A DNA stretch of 32,444 nucleotides from contig JAPKDE010000007.1 of the NCBI GenBank assembly GCA_028822675.1, forward strand, positions 1-32,444, read 5' to 3'. This DNA comes from Dehalococcoidia bacterium. GTDB lineage: Bacteria; Chloroflexota; Dehalococcoidia; UBA3495. Shown here one piece after another: positions 1-7,746 of this stretch. Positions within the stretch are counted from its first letter, which is position 1. Every line of letters starts with the position of its first letter. Under the pieces are notes generated by a model. It ran no database searches and was not told the origin of the DNA. It was given only the letters and a program-made list of their open reading frames with translations. The translations under genes and the position numbers were made by a program.

Positions 1-2
1 TG

Positions 3-182
3 GTCGCCGCCGTTGCTGCCTGCCTATGGGCCAACGACCAAACACTGTTCAGGGTGCCTCAATCTGGCCCCGGAGATGCCACCAAGCGCGGCGGAACGCC
101 GGGTCCGGACGAGAACGAACTTCAAAGGGCCCGGCTGGAAGGTTGGCTCTACGCCCCGGTTTTTCTGACGTCTGCGACTTAA
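3..182 (+). CDS. Possible 3' end of an unidentified gene (partial)
   Basis: An open frame runs in from the left edge for 59 codons to a TAA at 180-182. The peptide starts with an Ala/Val-rich stretch (VAAVAACLWA) and continues as a polar Gly/Pro/Glu/Arg-containing tail ending in LTSAT. About two thirds of the codons end in G or C, in line with the other genes here. All three plus frames are open over most of this stretch, but the other two give less natural, Arg/Cys- or Pro-rich peptides. I do not recognise the family and assign no function. From 183 to 324 I see nothing beyond the leader of the next gene. Confidence 0.3.
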   Translation, partial: VAAVAACLWANDQTLFRVPQSGPGDATKRGGTPGPDENELQRARLEGWLYAPVFLTSAT

Positions 183-324
183 ATCTGAAGGCACGATAAC
201 CGAAAAAACGTCGCTAGATATTGCCCAATCGCACTTCAAGTATTACAGTGTCTCGACCAAGCGTCGCTATCACCAATTCGTACCTGACGCAAAAGAGGCA
301 ATTCCCTCTGTTTGGAGACGGCAA

Positions 325-660
325 ATGGGCATATTTCGGTTGTACACAAATGGCGCCGGAAAAAGTCAGATCGAGGAGTTGGACTTAGCGTCCCACCCAG
401 AGCTGGCAGAGGCGGTCAATACCCAACACATTTTTTTCCGAGAGTGGGCACCCGGTCATTTCATTGATTGGCACCCCGCCCCTAAACGGCAGTACATAAT
501 CTCTCTTTCAGGCCTGGTTGATGTTGGCCTGGAAGACGGCACCACCCACCGGTTTGTGCCTGGCGACGCCCGTTTGGTGGAGGACACCAGCGGCAAGGGC
601 CACACCACCAAGGTACCGGAGGGCGAGCCCAGCATCACCGCAGTTATACCCCTGGCCTAA
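325..660 (+). CDS. Small cupin-domain protein (copy 1 of 4)
   Basis: A 111-residue single-domain cupin (small beta-barrel). Visible family features are DWHPAPKRQY (about residues 48-57), the following strand ISLSGLVDVGLEDG, and the second motif PGDARLVEDTSGKGH with its conserved His. Proteins with this EDT(S/T)G-GH signature are usually annotated only as cupin-domain proteins, often metal binding; the substrate is unknown. The ATG is preceded by GGAGA about nine bases upstream. It is the first of four same-strand paralogues and is closest to the next one: more than half the residues match by eye, including IDWHPAP and PGDARLVEDT. The cluster is probably one transcription unit. No signal peptide is seen, so the protein is likely cytoplasmic. 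Confidence 0.85.
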   Translation: MGIFRLYTNGAGKSQIEELDLASHPELAEAVNTQHIFFREWAPGHFIDWHPAPKRQYIISLSGLVDVGLEDGTTHRFVPGDARLVEDTSGKGHTTKVPEGEPSITAVIPLA

Positions 661-705
661 TTTTCACCACTCAAATCATTCATTTTTAAAACGCGGAGAG
701 AACAC

Positions 706-1044
706 ATGGGAATCTACAGAATGTACACCGGCGACGACGGACAAACCCACATTGAAGAAACCAACTTGGCTTCACATCCTGAGTTGTCCGAGGCCATCAA
801 GACCACCACTATCAAATTCAGCGAGAACGAGGCTGGTCGCTTCATCGATTGGCACCCAGCACCCCGCCGCCAGTATGTGATCTGCATCTCAGGCCAGATT
901 GAGATTGGCCTCGGTGACGGCTCCAAGCACACGTTTGGTCCTGGCGACGCCCGCTTGGTCGAGGACACCACCGGCCAGGGTCACACCACTCTGACCGCTG
1001 GAAACGAACCCGGCATCACCTGCACAGTCCCCCTAGCTGACTAA
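706..1044 (+). CDS. Small cupin-domain protein (copy 2 of 4)
   Basis: A 112-residue cupin and sister of the preceding gene. It shares MGI-R-YT at the start, LASHPEL near residues 17-23, FIDWHPAPRRQY and PGDARLVEDTTGQGHTT. The start is supported by a GGAGAG Shine-Dalgarno sequence in the 45-base gap after copy 1. The family fold is a single beta-barrel and the conserved His residues suggest a metal site. The function cannot be read from sequence. The close similarity to copy 1 points to a tandem duplication that is no longer recent, since the pair has diverged at many positions. Confidence 0.85.
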   Translation: MGIYRMYTGDDGQTHIEETNLASHPELSEAIKTTTIKFSENEAGRFIDWHPAPRRQYVICISGQIEIGLGDGSKHTFGPGDARLVEDTTGQGHTTLTAGNEPGITCTVPLAD

Positions 1045-1100
1045 CCGGCGCAGCCGGGTTTGGGCCTTAGGCGGGTGATATTCGCTAACATTGCTTTGTT

Positions 1101-1132
1101 TCTGGAATTTCCATTCCAGAGACCAAATTTTT
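1101..1132 (+). terminator. Weak terminator-like hairpin between the two cupin pairs
   Basis: A 7-bp stem (TCTGGAA 1101-1107 with TTCCAGA 1114-1120, six-base loop) is followed eight bases later by a short T run (1128-1132). It lies in the 109-base gap separating cupin pair 1/2 from pair 3/4. The stem is short and the T run not adjacent, so it may only attenuate transcription or be chance. Confidence 0.3.
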
Positions 1133-1153
1133 AAAATTAGGGAGAATCCCTTT

Positions 1154-1495
1154 ATGCAGATAGTTCGAGTTTTTTCCGGGGATGACGGCGAGTCTCACTT
1201 TGAGAATGTCAGTCCCGAGGAATTAGAGGGCATCGTCGGACGGCTGGGCGAGGGAGATATCCAGTTCAACGAGCGCCAAGCCCCATCTTTTTCCGATTAC
1301 CACACGGCGCCCCGCCGTCAGTACGTCATGCATCTCCTTGGCACCGCCGAGTACGAGACCGCAGACGGCACCAAGCAGAAAATGCATCCGGGTGACGTCC
1401 TGGTGGCCGAAGACCTGACCGGCCATGGACACATCGCCCGTGGCCTGGGCGATGGCCAACGTTTCATCCTGGCCATACCCTTAGCCGAAGCCTAG
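1154..1495 (+). CDS. Small cupin-domain protein (copy 3 of 4)
   Basis: A 113-residue cupin. I place the start at the ATG at 1154 rather than the upstream in-frame start at 1091, because GGGAG sits about nine bases before 1154 and because the product then begins MQIVRVFSGDDGESHFE, colinear with copy 4 (MKIIRVYSGDDGESHFE). Key segments are SFSDYHTAPRRQY (around residues 45-57), GTAEYETADG and PGDVLVAEDLTGHGH. Compared with copies 1 and 2 it has SDYH in place of IDWH and VAEDL in place of VEDT, so copies 3 and 4 form a second subfamily. Function unknown. Confidence 0.83.
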   Translation: MQIVRVFSGDDGESHFENVSPEELEGIVGRLGEGDIQFNERQAPSFSDYHTAPRRQYVMHLLGTAEYETADGTKQKMHPGDVLVAEDLTGHGHIARGLGDGQRFILAIPLAEA

Positions 1496-1570
1496 GCAAA
1501 TACCAAAGACCTAGACCAAAGATTTAAACGAAACCCGGCCATGGGCTATTAACGAAACTAGGAGCCAATC

Positions 1571-1915
1571 ATGAAAATCATCAGAGTATATTCCGGCGAC
1601 GACGGCGAGTCTCATTTCGAAGACGTCACCGCTGAGGAGATGTCCAACATCGTCAACCGGTTGGGAACCGGCGACATCACCTTGGGCCTACGCACTTCTC
1701 CGTCATTCAGCGACTACCACAACGCCCCCAGGCGACAATACGTGGTCAACCTGTCTGGCACTGCCGAGTTTGAATGCGCCGACGGATCAAAAGTCCAGAT
1801 GGAACCGGGAGACATCCTGGTGGCTGAGGACTTGGAAGGCCACGGGCACATCGCCCGCAGCCTGGGCGACACCCCCAGAGCCTCTCTGGCTGTGCCGCTG
1901 GCAGACCCCACCTAA
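1571..1915 (+). CDS. Small cupin-domain protein (copy 4 of 4)
   Basis: A 114-residue cupin with an AGGAG Shine-Dalgarno sequence eight bases before the ATG. It is the closest relative of copy 3, sharing SGDDGESHFE, PSFSDYH-APRRQYV, GTAEFECADG and PGDILVAEDLEGHGHIAR. It is the last gene of the four-cupin run and is followed by a bidirectional terminator starting about 30 bases after its stop. The presence of two subfamilies, each duplicated, suggests one ancestral duplication into two types followed by later tandem copying, or copying of the pair. No catalytic function can be assigned. Confidence 0.85.
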   Translation: MKIIRVYSGDDGESHFEDVTAEEMSNIVNRLGTGDITLGLRTSPSFSDYHNAPRRQYVVNLSGTAEFECADGSKVQMEPGDILVAEDLEGHGHIARSLGDTPRASLAVPLADPT

Positions 1916-1946
1916 ACAGCAATCCCCACCGCAAAACGATTAATAC

Positions 1947-1978
1947 AAAGGGGCTTTCTAGCTTAGAAGGCCCCTTTT
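1947..1978. terminator. Bidirectional intrinsic terminator
   Basis: A long stem formed by AAAGGGGC with TTCT on the left and AGAA with GCCCCTTTT on the right, flanked by A and T runs on both sides, so it works in both directions. It separates the cupin cluster (plus) from the convergent DUF2851 gene (minus), whose TAA stop lies inside the hairpin. Confidence 0.85.
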
Positions 1979-3336
1979 AACACCTCTGACAGATGTAGCA
2001 ACCCCTGTTGACGCCGGGCGTTGCTCACGGCCCTCAGCCAACGGGCGGGCAATAACTGACTGGTCATCTCCCGGGTTATCTCGTTTTCAGCCAGCAACGT
2101 AAAACGCCGGTAGAGTTGTTCCGGAACTCCCAGTTGTTTGACGCCAGGCGCGGCCGACCATATTTCAGCCTCACCCCTTTCAAGTGCCTGGCACTGGTCC
2201 CACGCGTGCATGAACGGCAAGACCACGTTCACAGCCAGGTCTTTAGCCCTACCGCGACCCACGTAGGCAGGGCCGGACGCTCCACTGGCCAACAAAAACG
2301 CTGTCAGCTTGGCGGCGCTCAACTGCTGCACCACTTCACGTAATCCAGCAGCCAAACCAGTGGACATAAATCGGTCTATAATCACGGCCACGCCCATAAT
2401 CCGCCGCCGGGGGTGGTTGGTCGGGCGAACACGGAACAACCACCATTCTTCCCGGTTCATGGCCGCACCAAGCGCCTGCGGCAGTTTCGGTTGCGGCGGC
2501 GACTCACCTATTTCATTGGGCGAAAAAGCCGACATCGACCCACCCAAGCCGGAGCGTCCAAGCAGCCAACCAGAGATTGCAGCACAACGCTGGCCCGCCT
2601 CCAGCTGCCCTGCTGCCTGGGCCAAAACCTGATACGGCACCACCGACGCCAACTCGATGAACGGACGCTGGTTGGTCCGGTAACCCAACCCTTCCATTAA
2701 GCCTTGATACAAAGCCTGGTTCGGCCCCTCAGCCTGGATGCACTGAAATAACCAACCCGACTTCCATTGGAACCGCCGGTCTCCGGCCAGATCCAAGGAT
2801 TTTTCAACCTCGTCCAGTGTCTTAGGGCGGGGAAATCCGCGCTGGGACAACACCTGCCAGAGATCGATCAGCTGCCCAAATTCCGAATCCGATTCAGACT
2901 CAAACGCAGGCGTGGCCGAATCTACCAGCAGCGCACTGAGATCGACTACCGGAGCCTGCACTCCGCTCTGCAGGCGAGTCTCCTCTGAGTGGACTTCCAG
3001 GGCCCCGCGGAACACCACACCGTTGTAGTTGGGGTCTCCGCCGTGACCGTGGGAATCCCAGTCTTTCTGCCTGATGTGCAACTCAACGTCACCGCGAACA
3101 AAACCAACGCCTTCAACTTCCAGCAGGGCGTCTCGAAAATCCGGACCAGCAGTCACCCCGGAACGACCCGGATAGACCACTCTGATCCGCCGACCAGATT
3201 CCGTCCGCAATGCCGTGAGGCGGGCTGCCCGTTCTTTCCAAAGCTTGGCCCGCAGCCTTTCCGGTATTCTGCCACCACGGTCTTCGGCAATCTGACGCAA
3301 CGGGGATGCCACCGCCCCCATGGGATAGGCCTTCAT
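1963..3336 (-). CDS. DUF2851 family protein
   Basis: A 457-residue protein of the DUF2851 family, which is uncharacterised and found mainly in Bacteroidota and Chloroflexota. The diagnostic N-terminal block is present: VYPGRSGVTAGPDFRDALLE at about residues 54-73, then GDVELHIRQKDW (82-93), SHGHGGDPNYNGVVFR (95-110) and LEVHSEE. The block looks like a small nuclease-like or cap-type fold with conserved Asp, Glu and His, but no activity is established. The rest is mostly helical and poorly conserved. The start is an ATG preceded by GAGAG, and a good promoter lies just upstream. It is transcribed alone, convergent with the cupin cluster and divergent from the metallo-hydrolase. Confidence 0.85.
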   Translation of the reverse strand: MKAYPMGAVASPLRQIAEDRGGRIPERLRAKLWKERAARLTALRTESGRRIRVVYPGRSGVTAGPDFRDALLEVEGVGFVRGDVELHIRQKDWDSHGHGGDPNYNGVVFRGALEVHSEETRLQSGVQAPVVDLSALLVDSATPAFESESDSEFGQLIDLWQVLSQRGFPRPKTLDEVEKSLDLAGDRRFQWKSGWLFQCIQAEGPNQALYQGLMEGLGYRTNQRPFIELASVVPYQVLAQAAGQLEAGQRCAAISGWLLGRSGLGGSMSAFSPNEIGESPPQPKLPQALGAAMNREEWWLFRVRPTNHPRRRIMGVAVIIDRFMSTGLAAGLREVVQQLSAAKLTAFLLASGASGPAYVGRGRAKDLAVNVVLPFMHAWDQCQALERGEAEIWSAAPGVKQLGVPEQLYRRFTLLAENEITREMTSQLLPARWLRAVSNARRQQGLLHLSEVLKGAF

Positions 3337-3369
3337 TAGTAATAACTCTCTATTTTTGTAATTGTATTA

Positions 3370-3398
3370 ATAATATTACTTACCAATTAATTTCTCAA
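3370..3398 (-). promoter_or_regulatory. Sigma-70-type promoter for the DUF2851 gene
   Basis: On the minus strand TTGAGA (-35, 3393-3398) and TATTAT (-10, 3370-3375) are separated by exactly 17 bases in an AT-rich stretch. The predicted start of transcription is about 30 bases before the ATG. Each hexamer matches consensus at about five of six positions. Confidence 0.6.
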
Positions 3399-3506
3399 AC
3401 CGCATATTTTACCCCCATGTACGCCTGAGGTTTTATCGATGGCAGGAAAACTGCGCCTCGGCTAGAATTACACTCAATTGTTACAAGAATCCGACTAGAG
3501 GTTTAG

Positions 3507-4271
3507 ATGTCGACTACCCCTGATTCCAATCCCGCCAATTCAAAAAACCCCAGCGGCCCTCTAACCCTGACCTACTACGGCCACTCCGCATTCCAATGGC
3601 AGACCGAGGCTGGGTTGAAGGTGTTGACCGACCCCTACCGCAACCGTTCCGACCGCTACTGGTTCACCCGGCAGTTTCCCGACGTGGAATGTGACTTGGG
3701 CATAATTACCCACGCCCATTTTGACCATGACGCTGCCGAGCGTTTGCCGGAGGGCGCATCCTTGATCAGGATGTCGGGGGAATTTGCCAACCAGGATATG
3801 CAGGTACGGGGCGTGCAGGACATCCATTCTGGCCGGTCTGGGCTGCAGGGATTCGTCAACATAATGTTCCGGCTGGAGACTGGTGGCATCAGCTTCTTGC
3901 ATCTGGGTGACAACCGGGCCGACTGGCCAGCGGATGTAACACGCTCTATCGGCGAGATTGACGTGCTGCTGGTGACTGTGGATGACTCCAACCACCTGCT
4001 CAAACCGGAAGAAGTGGATTCTCTGGTCGAGCGGTTGTCGCCCAAGATCGTGATTCCCATGCATTATCAGATTCCAGGTCTGATGGCCGATGACACTGGA
4101 TTAGAGCCTCCGGAAAGCTGGCTAGCTACCCAGCCAAGGGTGAAACGGCTGGTTGGCGAGACTGCCACGTTCTCGGCACAAGAACTACCCTCTCAGACCG
4201 AGGTTTGGGTTTTTCAGCCATCCCCTGCATCTTTCAACAGTCCAGCATTGGAACGGCCCGCTGACTTGTAG
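3507..4271 (+). CDS. UlaG-like metallo-beta-lactamase-fold hydrolase
   Basis: A 254-residue MBL-fold protein resembling the UlaG/UPF0173 group. Metal ligands are visible as the HAHFDH signature (His69, His71, Asp73, His74), LHLGD with Asp135, and IPMHY with His186. GHSAF near residue 25 and DPYRNR near 42 are typical of the first strands. UlaG itself is an L-ascorbate-6-phosphate lactonase; relatives act on other lactones, phosphodiesters or unknown substrates, so the fold and two-metal site are well supported but the substrate is not. The ATG has AGAGG about ten bases upstream. The N-terminal 18 residues and the C-terminal 25 are extra to the core. It is followed after 55 bases by the transporter gene and may be co-transcribed with it. 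Confidence 0.85.
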   Translation: MSTTPDSNPANSKNPSGPLTLTYYGHSAFQWQTEAGLKVLTDPYRNRSDRYWFTRQFPDVECDLGIITHAHFDHDAAERLPEGASLIRMSGEFANQDMQVRGVQDIHSGRSGLQGFVNIMFRLETGGISFLHLGDNRADWPADVTRSIGEIDVLLVTVDDSNHLLKPEEVDSLVERLSPKIVIPMHYQIPGLMADDTGLEPPESWLATQPRVKRLVGETATFSAQELPSQTEVWVFQPSPASFNSPALERPADL

Positions 4272-4326
4272 GTTGAAAACGCCCAGGAACTAAATAGGAA
4301 AAAGACAAACAACAGGCCGGAAACAG

Positions 4327-5628
4327 ATGAGATTGTTTAACAAAAAGGCCTTCTACTACGGCTGGTTCGTTGTCGCCGGGTGTGTGCTGGTGTCTTTCGG
4401 CGTATCCGGCGGCCAGTTTTCCTTTGGCGTGTTCCTCAAACCGATGACCGACGAATTCGGTTGGAGCCGGGGCTCAATGTCCTTGGCCTTTGCCTTGACC
4501 TTCATGATCTCCGGGCTGCTCCGGCCCCTCGCCGGATATCTGGCAGACCGGTACAGCCCAAAGATCGCCATCCTCTCTGGGGTCACTGTGATGGGCACGA
4601 TACTGCTCTTGATCCCCTTCATCAGTAGCCTGGCGCAACTCTACGCGCTGTTCGCCATCATGAGCATTGGGATCACCCTGGGCACCGGCCCAATTTTGAC
4701 CAAGGTGGTTAGCGCCTGGTTCCACACTAGGAGAGGTCTCACGTTGGGGCTGGTCAGCGGCGCCGGTTCGTTCGGTGCCATGATCCTGGTGCCGGCGGCC
4801 TCCCTATTCCTGGTGCTGCTGGACTGGAAAGACGCCTACTGGTTCTTGGCCGGGTTGCTGCTGCTGATTGTCCTACCCGGCGGGTTCCTGCTCATCCGTA
4901 ACCGCCCTCAGGAAATGGGGCTGGAACCCCTTGACGCGTCGGAAGTCGGCCCCGGTAGAAGCCCGGCATCGGACCTCAAGAAATTACTCGGTCGGGACGC
5001 CACATTCCGGGAAGCGTTGCGCACACCCTTGTTTGCCAGGCTAACCCTGGGGTACTTCGTTTGAGGCTATTCCATGAGCTTCGTGAACGCTCATTTCGTC
5101 ACCTACGTGCAGGACCTGGGCTACCACAAGATGGTGGCTGCCGGAGCCTTCAGCCTCATCGGAGCGGCCGCGATAATCGGGGCTTTGCTGCTGGGCCACC
5201 TATCGGACCAGCACGGACGCCGCAAGCTACTTAGCCTTTCTTACAACCTACGCGGTCTCGGGTTTGTGTTCGTGCTGCTGTCCATGGGAATCCCATTTCT
5301 GGGCATACCGTCAATGGGCATCGCGGTGCTGTTGCTCGGCGTACTACTGGTGGGATTCTCTTGGAACGCGGTGGTATCCATCACGGCGGCCTACGCATCG
5401 GACCGGTTTGGTCTGACCCAGTTGGGGACTATCTATGGCTTCATGTTTGCCGTGATGCCCTTGGGTTCCGGGTTCGGCGCCTACCTGGGCGGGCTGCTTT
5501 ACGATGCTCAAGGCACCTATGCAATCGCCATCTGGAGCAATATCGCCCTACTGCTACTGGCCACCGGCACCATTTACACCATCAAAGAAAAACAGTTGCC
5601 CGGTGCCGATCTCGTGGTCGCACGCTAG
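4327..5628 (+). pseudogene. MFS transporter interrupted by one in-frame TGA
   Basis: Read through, this is a 433-residue, 12-helix major facilitator protein, probably of the OFA/monocarboxylate-transporter-like group (YGWFVVAGCVLVSFGVSGG at the start, GWSRGSMSLAFAL, and the helix 2-3 loop GYLADRYSPK). Codon 246 is TGA (5062-5064). The frame continues without any shift into GYSMSFVNAHFVTYVQDLGY and the second half, including GHLSDQHGRRKLL, the equivalent loop of the C-terminal half. In homologues the position before G-(Y/F)-S-M-S-F is often Cys or another hydrophobic residue, so a single base change explains the stop. An ATG at 5074 could start the second half separately. TGA acts as a normal stop elsewhere in the window, so I call this a disrupted gene, or a sequencing error. 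Confidence 0.75.
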
Positions 5629-5642
5629 TGGGCATATAAAAA

Positions 5643-5671
5643 GCCCCGGCGGATGCAGCCGGGGCTTTTTT
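5643..5671. terminator. Bidirectional intrinsic terminator
   Basis: A perfect 8-bp stem, GCCCCGGC (5643-5650) with GCCGGGGC (5658-5665), has a seven-base loop and is followed by six T. The five A on the left (5638-5642) make it work on the minus strand too. It separates the MFS gene from the convergent rhodanese gene. Confidence 0.9.
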
Positions 5672-5698
5672 AATTAGCAATTAGGCGCTGATTTTAAC

Positions 5699-7279
5699 TT
5701 AATCGGCGGCGTATTTATCGCCCAGTGCGGTCTCCCAACGCAGGTAGTTCATCATGTCGGCGAAGTTCCGCTCCGGGCCGGATGGTACAACGTCAGTTGG
5801 GGGTCGCATCACCCCGGACAGCCCCTGTTCCATGCCAAGTCCGGCCTGTCGCCAGGCGGCCATACCACCGTCCAGGACCGATACATCTTGGTAGCCTAGA
5901 CCCTTGAGAGTGGCCCCGGCCAAAAGAGCATTTTGACCGTTGTTGCAGGTGACCGCGATGGACGCGCTCTTGTCCGGCGCAACCTCCGCGATTTGCAGTT
6001 CCATGGAACCACGGGGCACCCAGCGAGCGCCGGGCACGTGGCCGCCGGAGAAATCGGTGCTGATCTCAACGTTGATGACCACCGCTGGTTTGGCGGCATC
6101 CAGTTCCTGGGGCGAAAGCAGTTTTACCTGGCCACGGGCCGCATCCAGGCCGCTGGGTCCAGCATCGCCGGAGCCAGTCTCCAATGCACGTCCGCTGGCG
6201 GCCCAAGCAACGGCCCCACCGTCCATCGCGTAGACCTCTTCAAACCCGAATTGCCGGTACCAAGAAGCGATGAACGTGGCCCGGGCCTTACCATCGCAGG
6301 AGAAGATCACCGGACAATTCTTGACCACGAGCACATCGTCCGAACGCTGCACAACCTGTCCGCCAGGGAACCAGCGGAAACCGGGGATGTGCCCAGCGGT
6401 GTATTCCTGGGTGGTGCGCACATCGACGAAGTAGCAGGTCTTTTCTTCCCGGTCGTCCAGCATCGCTTGCACCGCGTCCACGTCCAGATAGCGAACACCA
6501 TCTTCTTCGGCCAACCTGGCAGCGTAATCTTCTGCGGCAGCCAGGCCTTCTGCCGACGGCTCCGGCAATTCTAGGCGGTCACCGCCAGTCTCCAGTTCGT
6601 ACCCGGCCAGCAACCAACCGGAGGTACCGTTCTTCAGACCAAATATGTTGGTCAGGCCCATGCGTTGCAGCACCCTGGTGCCAATGACGCTGCGGGTGCG
6701 TCCGGCGCAGTTAACGATCACTGTGGTGTCCGGATCTAGGTCCTTCGTGATGTCAGTAACGCGCAGGGCCAGCTCACCACCGGGCACGCTGCGGCCACCG
6801 GGGATGCAGAAACGCTGGTACTCCTCCGGCGTGCGAGTGTCGAGAATCACCAACTTGTCGCCGCGTTCGATACGGGCGTGCAATTCGGTGGCCTCAATCT
6901 CGGGGACGTGGTGTTCAACTTCCATCCGCTCGCCAAAATCCTTACTGACCACGTTGCTGCCCCACTCCGTGGGGAATCCTTCTGTGCTCCACTGGTTGAT
7001 GCCCCGGTCCAAGACTGACACGTTGGTGAAGCCAATCTGTTCCAGGGTACCGGCGGCTAGTGTAGCCCGGCGGCCATCGTCGTCACAGACAATGAGGTGT
7101 TCGCCCTTGACGGGCGCGGAGAGATCCATCCTAAATTCCAACTCTTTACGGGGAATCAGGCTGGAGTCAGCGATGTGTGAACTGTTGTATTCACCGGCCT
7201 CTCGAACGTCGATGAGCCCGAATTTGGTCTTGCCTTGCAACAGGGCATTAAGGTCTGTGGCAGATATCGTATTGGCCAT
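5699..7279 (-). CDS. Four-domain rhodanese (sulfurtransferase) protein
   Basis: A 526-residue protein made of four consecutive rhodanese domains, at about residues 5-105, 127-232, 263-367 and 385-483. Each has a Cys at the start of the active-site loop: Cys65 (CDDDGRRA), Cys191 (CAGRTRS, the most canonical), Cys328 (CDGKARA) and Cys445 (CNNGQNA). Rhodaneses move sulfane sulfur from thiosulfate or persulfides to acceptors. Domain 2 looks fully active, and the others have unusual loops. I choose the ATG at 7279, with AAGGAAG eight bases upstream and a product that begins directly with domain 1, over a longer frame reaching 7438. No signal peptide is present, so it is cytoplasmic. It is divergent from the sulfite-oxidase-type gene, which suggests shared sulfur metabolism. 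Confidence 0.92.
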   Translation of the reverse strand: MANTISATDLNALLQGKTKFGLIDVREAGEYNSSHIADSSLIPRKELEFRMDLSAPVKGEHLIVCDDDGRRATLAAGTLEQIGFTNVSVLDRGINQWSTEGFPTEWGSNVVSKDFGERMEVEHHVPEIEATELHARIERGDKLVILDTRTPEEYQRFCIPGGRSVPGGELALRVTDITKDLDPDTTVIVNCAGRTRSVIGTRVLQRMGLTNIFGLKNGTSGWLLAGYELETGGDRLELPEPSAEGLAAAEDYAARLAEEDGVRYLDVDAVQAMLDDREEKTCYFVDVRTTQEYTAGHIPGFRWFPGGQVVQRSDDVLVVKNCPVIFSCDGKARATFIASWYRQFGFEEVYAMDGGAVAWAASGRALETGSGDAGPSGLDAARGQVKLLSPQELDAAKPAVVINVEISTDFSGGHVPGARWVPRGSMELQIAEVAPDKSASIAVTCNNGQNALLAGATLKGLGYQDVSVLDGGMAAWRQAGLGMEQGLSGVMRPPTDVVPSGPERNFADMMNYLRWETALGDKYAAD

Positions 7280-7405
7280 ATCTATCTTCCTTTTGTTTTG
7301 ACTTCCGGGTTGTTTCAACGTCAGGGACTTGTGGTTTTGTCTTTTTATGAGCGTGCGGCCGGGAGTTGTCGGCCTTATGATCGGGGCCCGCTTTAATTTG
7401 CCGCT

Positions 7406-7434
7406 AGCATAGCCACATCCATCAAAACAGACAA
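7406..7434 (-). promoter_or_regulatory. Candidate promoter for the rhodanese gene
   Basis: On the minus strand TTGTCT (7429-7434) and TATGCT (7406-7411) are 17 bases apart, each matching consensus at four of six positions. It would give a leader of about 120 bases. This is weak evidence. Confidence 0.35.
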
Positions 7435-7746
7435 GCAATCAGACAAAATAGTTCGGGCCAATCAGCCGTCCTGCAGCACGTCCATTCGGCCCTTACGAGC
7501 CTATTTTCTCTGTGATAAAAATCAATAAACTACCGCCCCTATGGGAGATGTCCTGCATCCGGCGATGATTCGTGACCCGGCCTGTAGCCTGCCCCGCCGC
7601 AACACGAATGACGTCTAAATTGATGAAATCATTGACCCAGTGATTGGCAGATATTGCCTGCAACTTGGGTCCAATTGATCAATCAATCGAACTCATCACG
7701 GCCCAGCCGGTTCTGACTTTGCGGGCCACAACTTAGGGAGGCTAGA
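7435..7746. other. Intergenic region between divergent rhodanese and sulfite oxidase genes
   Basis: No credible gene is seen in these 312 bases. The stretch carries an AT-richer patch around 7500-7535 and a short palindrome ATTGATCAAT followed by a second CAATC copy (about 7674-7688), which could be a regulator site. A strong Shine-Dalgarno sequence (GGGAGG) lies just before the ATG at 7747. Confidence 0.5.

Noticed and set aside
5062..5092. Selenocysteine insertion at the MFS TGA, with a small hairpin (GAGC 5076-5079 with GCTC 5089-5092) downstream
   Set aside because: The stem is only four pairs before a bulge, no selenoprotein is known in this transporter group, and no sel genes are seen. 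A nonsense change is simpler.
5933..7301. Long plus-strand open frames (213 and 218 codons) opposite the rhodanese gene
   Set aside because: They are shadows: the opposite frame holds four complete rhodanese domains, and these peptides show no family motif.
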